In this document: one piece after another, positions 4,593-6,109 of the stretch | Layout: each line of letters starts with the position of its first letter | How positions within the stretch are numbered: the stretch's first letter is position 1 | Assembly: GCA_002686195.1 (NCBI GenBank) | Contig: NZAS01000061.1 | Coordinates: forward strand, 6,306-12,414 | DNA length: 6,109 nt | From: Candidatus Pacearchaeota archaeon | Lineage (GTDB): Archaea; Nanoarchaeota; Nanoarchaeia; Pacearchaeales; GW2011-AR1 | Direction: 5' to 3' | Position numbers and translations under genes: made by a program | Notes under the pieces: generated by a model | Seen by the model: only the letters and a program-made list of their open reading frames with translations | What the model was told of the DNA's origin: nothing | Databases searched by the model: none

Positions 4593-5018
4593 TTATCTTC
4601 CAATCATTACCGACTTAATCTCATCAATGAAAAACACATGAGTTATTCGTTCATCAGTATCATAATCACAATCGTCAACTAATATAAACTCGATTTCTTC
4701 CGCCGTCTTGCTCATTCCGTCAACGCCATCATTATATTCGCGAAATTCTTTCCGCGAAAGAGGGTGAATACCATCAACCGACAATTGAAATTCAGCATAT
4801 CCCGATTCCGTCTCCTGCGTATCAGCATTATTAAAGCTGATTACCAAAAACGGATCCCAATCGCTTGTATGCTCGAACCATCCCAAATCTTGAATCAACT
4901 CGATTATAACCATAAACCGAAATAATTCTGCCACCTTCTCACCCCGTGATAAATCGTCCAATTCAACCGTCTGAATTGAATCCATCATTTCACTTGATAT
5001 TTGTCTTTTAAGCGTCAT
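4593..5018 (-). CDS. Hypothetical protein, GWFEHTSDWDP family, copy B
   Basis: 141 codons from the ATG at 5018-5016, with AAAAGGAG eight bases before it; an in-frame ATG at 5045 overlaps the preceding gene and lacks such a site. Paralogue of the gene at 3214-3612: MMD.I near the N-terminus, GWFEHTSDWDP at residues 46-56 and ETESGYA at 69-75, with good conservation through the first 80 residues and clear divergence after. The second half is acidic (EEIEFILVDDCDYDTDE) and ends with a strand-like THVFFIDEIKSVMIG. Soluble; no membrane or signal segment. Like its relative it is the last gene of its operon, but the preceding genes in the two operons do not look related. Confidence 0.87.
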   Translation of the reverse strand: MTLKRQISSEMMDSIQTVELDDLSRGEKVAELFRFMVIIELIQDLGWFEHTSDWDPFLVISFNNADTQETESGYAEFQLSVDGIHPLSRKEFREYNDGVDGMSKTAEEIEFILVDDCDYDTDERITHVFFIDEIKSVMIGR

Positions 5019-5035
5019 TGTTTTTTCTCCTTTTG

Positions 5036-5383
5036 TTAATCCCAACCGATGAAGAGACCCTTCACTTCACTCGGCTCAAATGCTTCACTTAATGCCATAT
5101 GGTCAATAAACCCATCTGGCTCGGTCACTTGCTTGTTCTCAATAGCAATAATGCCATCATCTTTACCCCTATAAACATAAATGGGGGCATCCAATCCTTC
5201 TAATGCCAAACCCACATAATGCTCAATCCAATCGGGGCGAATCTCTTTCCCATCACAAGCGCCATTTGCACTAAAGGTGCAATTCTTTTCATTGTACCAA
5301 ATCTCATACATTTCGCCATTCTCATCAACACCGCCCACCCATTCTAAAACTAATTCAACTATTGCTTTTTTTATTTTGTTCAT
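5036..5383 (-). CDS. Hypothetical acidic protein
   Basis: 115 codons from the ATG at 5383-5381 (MNKIKKAIVELVLEWVGGV), behind AAAAGGAG; an in-frame ATG at 5425 lies about two bases beyond the promoter box and before the leader, so it is not a likely start. After an N-terminal amphipathic helix come DENGEMYEIWYNEKN, a CTFSANGACDG turn with two Cys, PDWIEHYVGLALEGL, and an IYVYRGKDDGIIAIEN strand pair. The end is acidic (LSEAFEPSEVKGLFIGWD). No membrane segment. Its TAA is followed by the ribosome binding site of the next gene within a few bases, so the two are co-transcribed. No family recognised. Confidence 0.83.
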   Translation of the reverse strand: MNKIKKAIVELVLEWVGGVDENGEMYEIWYNEKNCTFSANGACDGKEIRPDWIEHYVGLALEGLDAPIYVYRGKDDGIIAIENKQVTEPDGFIDHMALSEAFEPSEVKGLFIGWD

Positions 5384-5399
5384 TTTCTCTCCTTTTGAA

Positions 5400-5435
5400 T
5401 TGATTGATTTCATCCCTAACTTCACCTACAATATA
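5400..5435 (-). promoter_or_regulatory. Promoter box and leader of the 4593-5383 operon
   Basis: The minus strand reads TTTTGTATATTGT, with TATATTGT at 5435-5428, and AATCAATCAA at 5409-5400. The box ends 45 bases before the ATG. Confidence 0.55.
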
Positions 5436-5442
5436 CAAAACA

Positions 5443-5464
5443 GCTCCTCGGCAATTTCGGGAGC
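5443..5464. promoter_or_regulatory. GC inverted repeat upstream of the promoter box
   Basis: GCTCC (5443-5447) pairs with GGAGC (5460-5464), and CG with CG inside after a one-base bulge. It lies seven bases upstream of the TATATT box, the same place as the repeat at 4406-4420. Confidence 0.45.
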
Positions 5465-5470
5465 AGTCCA

Positions 5471-5542
5471 ACATTCTCTCTGTAAGACATACGAGTCTTT
5501 ACCCTCATACGAGCACTTCGGGGCGCGAAGGAGAGTAAGTGG
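5471..5542 (+). repeat. GC-rich spacer element 6, shortened
   Basis: The left half ACATTCTCTCTGTAAGAC-ATACGAG closely matches spacer 5, with CTGTAAGA at 5480-5487. The second octamer is absent; GAGAGTAAGT (5531-5540) looks like its remnant with CCTG deleted. CTCTC (5476-5480) pairs with GAGAG (5531-5535), enclosing two hairpins: GTAAGAC (5482-5488) with GTCTTTAC (5495-5502), and CTTCG-GGGCG-CGAAG (5516-5530). No T-rich terminator is seen after the stop at 5558; the second hairpin may serve. Confidence 0.65.
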
Positions 5543-5557
5543 GTGTGTAGTGAGGTC

Positions 5558-5755
5558 TTAACCAATCACAAATGTGGATGATGAGGTGTGGTCCAAATCT
5601 TCAAATTTATTTTCCAAAGATTCCGCGGCCTCAACCCTATTATCCATTTCCCCTGACGACCTTATATCTTCCGAGACCCCTGCCATCCAATAAAACAATA
5701 CCCATATTTCATCGGGGGTTAAGGTTATCTGCTTTCCTTTGTAGGTTATTTCCAT
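5558..5755 (-). CDS. Hypothetical small acidic protein
   Basis: 65 codons, ATG at 5755-5753, sharing its A with the TAA of the preceding gene (TAATG) and using GGAGGGA inside that gene as ribosome binding site. It begins MEITYKGKQITLTPDEIW, a beta hairpin followed by a helix start, then VLFYWMAGVSEDIR and an acidic helix (EAAESLENKFEDLDH). Strict coupling to a small basic protein recalls two-gene toxin-antitoxin pairs, but neither protein was recognised and the idea rests on layout and opposite charge only. Confidence 0.78.
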   Translation of the reverse strand: MEITYKGKQITLTPDEIWVLFYWMAGVSEDIRSSGEMDNRVEAAESLENKFEDLDHTSSSTFVIG

Positions 5756-5922
5756 TATGATCCCTCCGCTTGATTAAATAATTTTCTTAGACCAAGATAT
5801 CTTTTAATACAGACAATAGGCCATTGGTACCAGTAAGTGTCCTTGTCCCCAAAAGCTTTCCTCATAGCCTTCCAATATCTATATTCCCAAATTGAAAAAA
5901 TTGATTTTATTGTATCAATCAT
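5755..5922 (-). CDS. Hypothetical small basic, aromatic protein
   Basis: 55 codons from the ATG at 5922-5920, with AAAGGAG upstream; an in-frame ATG at 5985 lies beyond the promoter box and is not used. The protein begins MIDTIKSIFSIWEYRYWKAM and continues with RKAFGDKDTYWYQWPIVCIKRYLGLRKLF: basic, rich in Trp and Tyr, with amphipathic helices and no true membrane segment. It might bind membranes or a nucleic acid. It overlaps the next gene by one base, so the two are translated together. Function unknown. Confidence 0.75.
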   Translation of the reverse strand: MIDTIKSIFSIWEYRYWKAMRKAFGDKDTYWYQWPIVCIKRYLGLRKLFNQAEGS

Positions 5923-5933
5923 TTTATTCTCCT

Positions 5934-5969
5934 TTGATTGATTGTTGTTGTTTTTGTTGATTGAATATA
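5934..5969 (-). promoter_or_regulatory. Promoter box and leader of the 5558-5922 pair
   Basis: The minus strand reads TTTTGTATATTCA, with TATATTCA at 5969-5962, and AATCAATCAA at 5943-5934 just before the AAAGGAG site. The box ends 40 bases before the ATG. Confidence 0.6.
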
Positions 5970-5988
5970 CAAAAGGCCTATTCATTTT

Positions 5989-6109
5989 GAGCAGGGACTA
6001 TTGCTCCGGGGCGCTCGCCCGAGTGTTAGTTTAGGCCTGCGCATTTAATTTTTTCTTGCTCTGGGGATCCGAGCGGGAGTCCTTCTTATGTCCTTATGTT
6101 ATCTCCGAA
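5989..6109. other. GC-rich intergenic stretch at the right edge
   Basis: No gene is seen. GAGCA (5989-5993) pairs with TGCTC (6002-6006), and GGGCG (6009-6013) with CGCCC (6016-6020); GCTC (6058-6061) could pair with GAGC (6071-6074). The place, upstream of a promoter box, matches the other spacers, but no CTGTWAGA octamer is present; GTGTTAGT at 6023-6030 is the nearest. It is either a diverged spacer or one cut by the window edge. Confidence 0.45.

Noticed and set aside
1294..5542. CRISPR array
   Set aside because: Repeats are too short and spacers hold hairpins and genes; spacing is irregular.
5277..5561. 94-codon plus-strand frame
   Set aside because: It runs antisense to the well-supported gene at 5036-5383 and through its promoter, with no ribosome binding site; a shadow frame.

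Overview
The window is an AT-rich accessory region. It holds at least 15 small protein genes (20 to 142 codons), all on the minus strand, plus one partial gene at the left edge. None could be assigned to a named family by eye. Most transcription units follow one plan, read on the minus strand: a TATATT-type promoter box, a short leader containing AATCAATCAA, a purine-rich ribosome binding site, one to three tightly packed genes, and usually a hairpin terminator. The promoter box TATATTTG resembles the Bacteroidota -7 element (TAnnTTTG), so a Bacteroidota bacterium or one of its phages or mobile elements is the best guess. The clear AAGGAG-like ribosome binding sites are more phage-like than typical of Bacteroidota chromosomes. 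The host assignment is low confidence.

Layout from left to right: a partial gene and a 117-codon gene with a possible helix-turn-helix (1-401), with duplicated promoter sequences upstream (449-558). Then GC-rich spacer 1 and a strong terminator (641-810). Next is an operon of three overlapping or near-overlapping micro-genes (825-1205), two of which encode hydrophobic, membrane-type peptides. Spacer 2 follows (1294-1456), then a two-gene unit (1551-2055), spacer 3 (2149-2260), a two-gene unit with an ATGA overlap (2312-2853), and spacer 4 (2945-3106). Then come a three-gene operon (3214-4343), spacer 5 (4438-4536), a two-gene operon (4593-5383), spacer 6 (5471-5542), a TAATG-coupled pair (5558-5922), and GC-rich sequence to the right edge.

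The strongest unexplained signal is the family of GC-rich spacers between units. They carry the octamer CTGTWAGA eight times (plus two near-matches). All copies are in one orientation, opposite to the genes, and all are intergenic. Most spacers hold two copies in direct orientation, flanking sequence that can fold into an imperfect hairpin, with copy-to-copy spacing of either about 134-135 or 82-86 bases. The paired bases beneath the octamers differ between spacers while pairing is kept. The whole reads as a modular array: gene modules of different base composition, each with its own promoter and usually a terminator, separated by a repeated structured element. This recalls integron cassette arrays, phage moron regions or a repeated structured RNA, but it does not match any of these cleanly. 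The last genes of two operons (3214-3612 and 4593-5018) are paralogues sharing GWFEHTSDWDP and ETESGYA.
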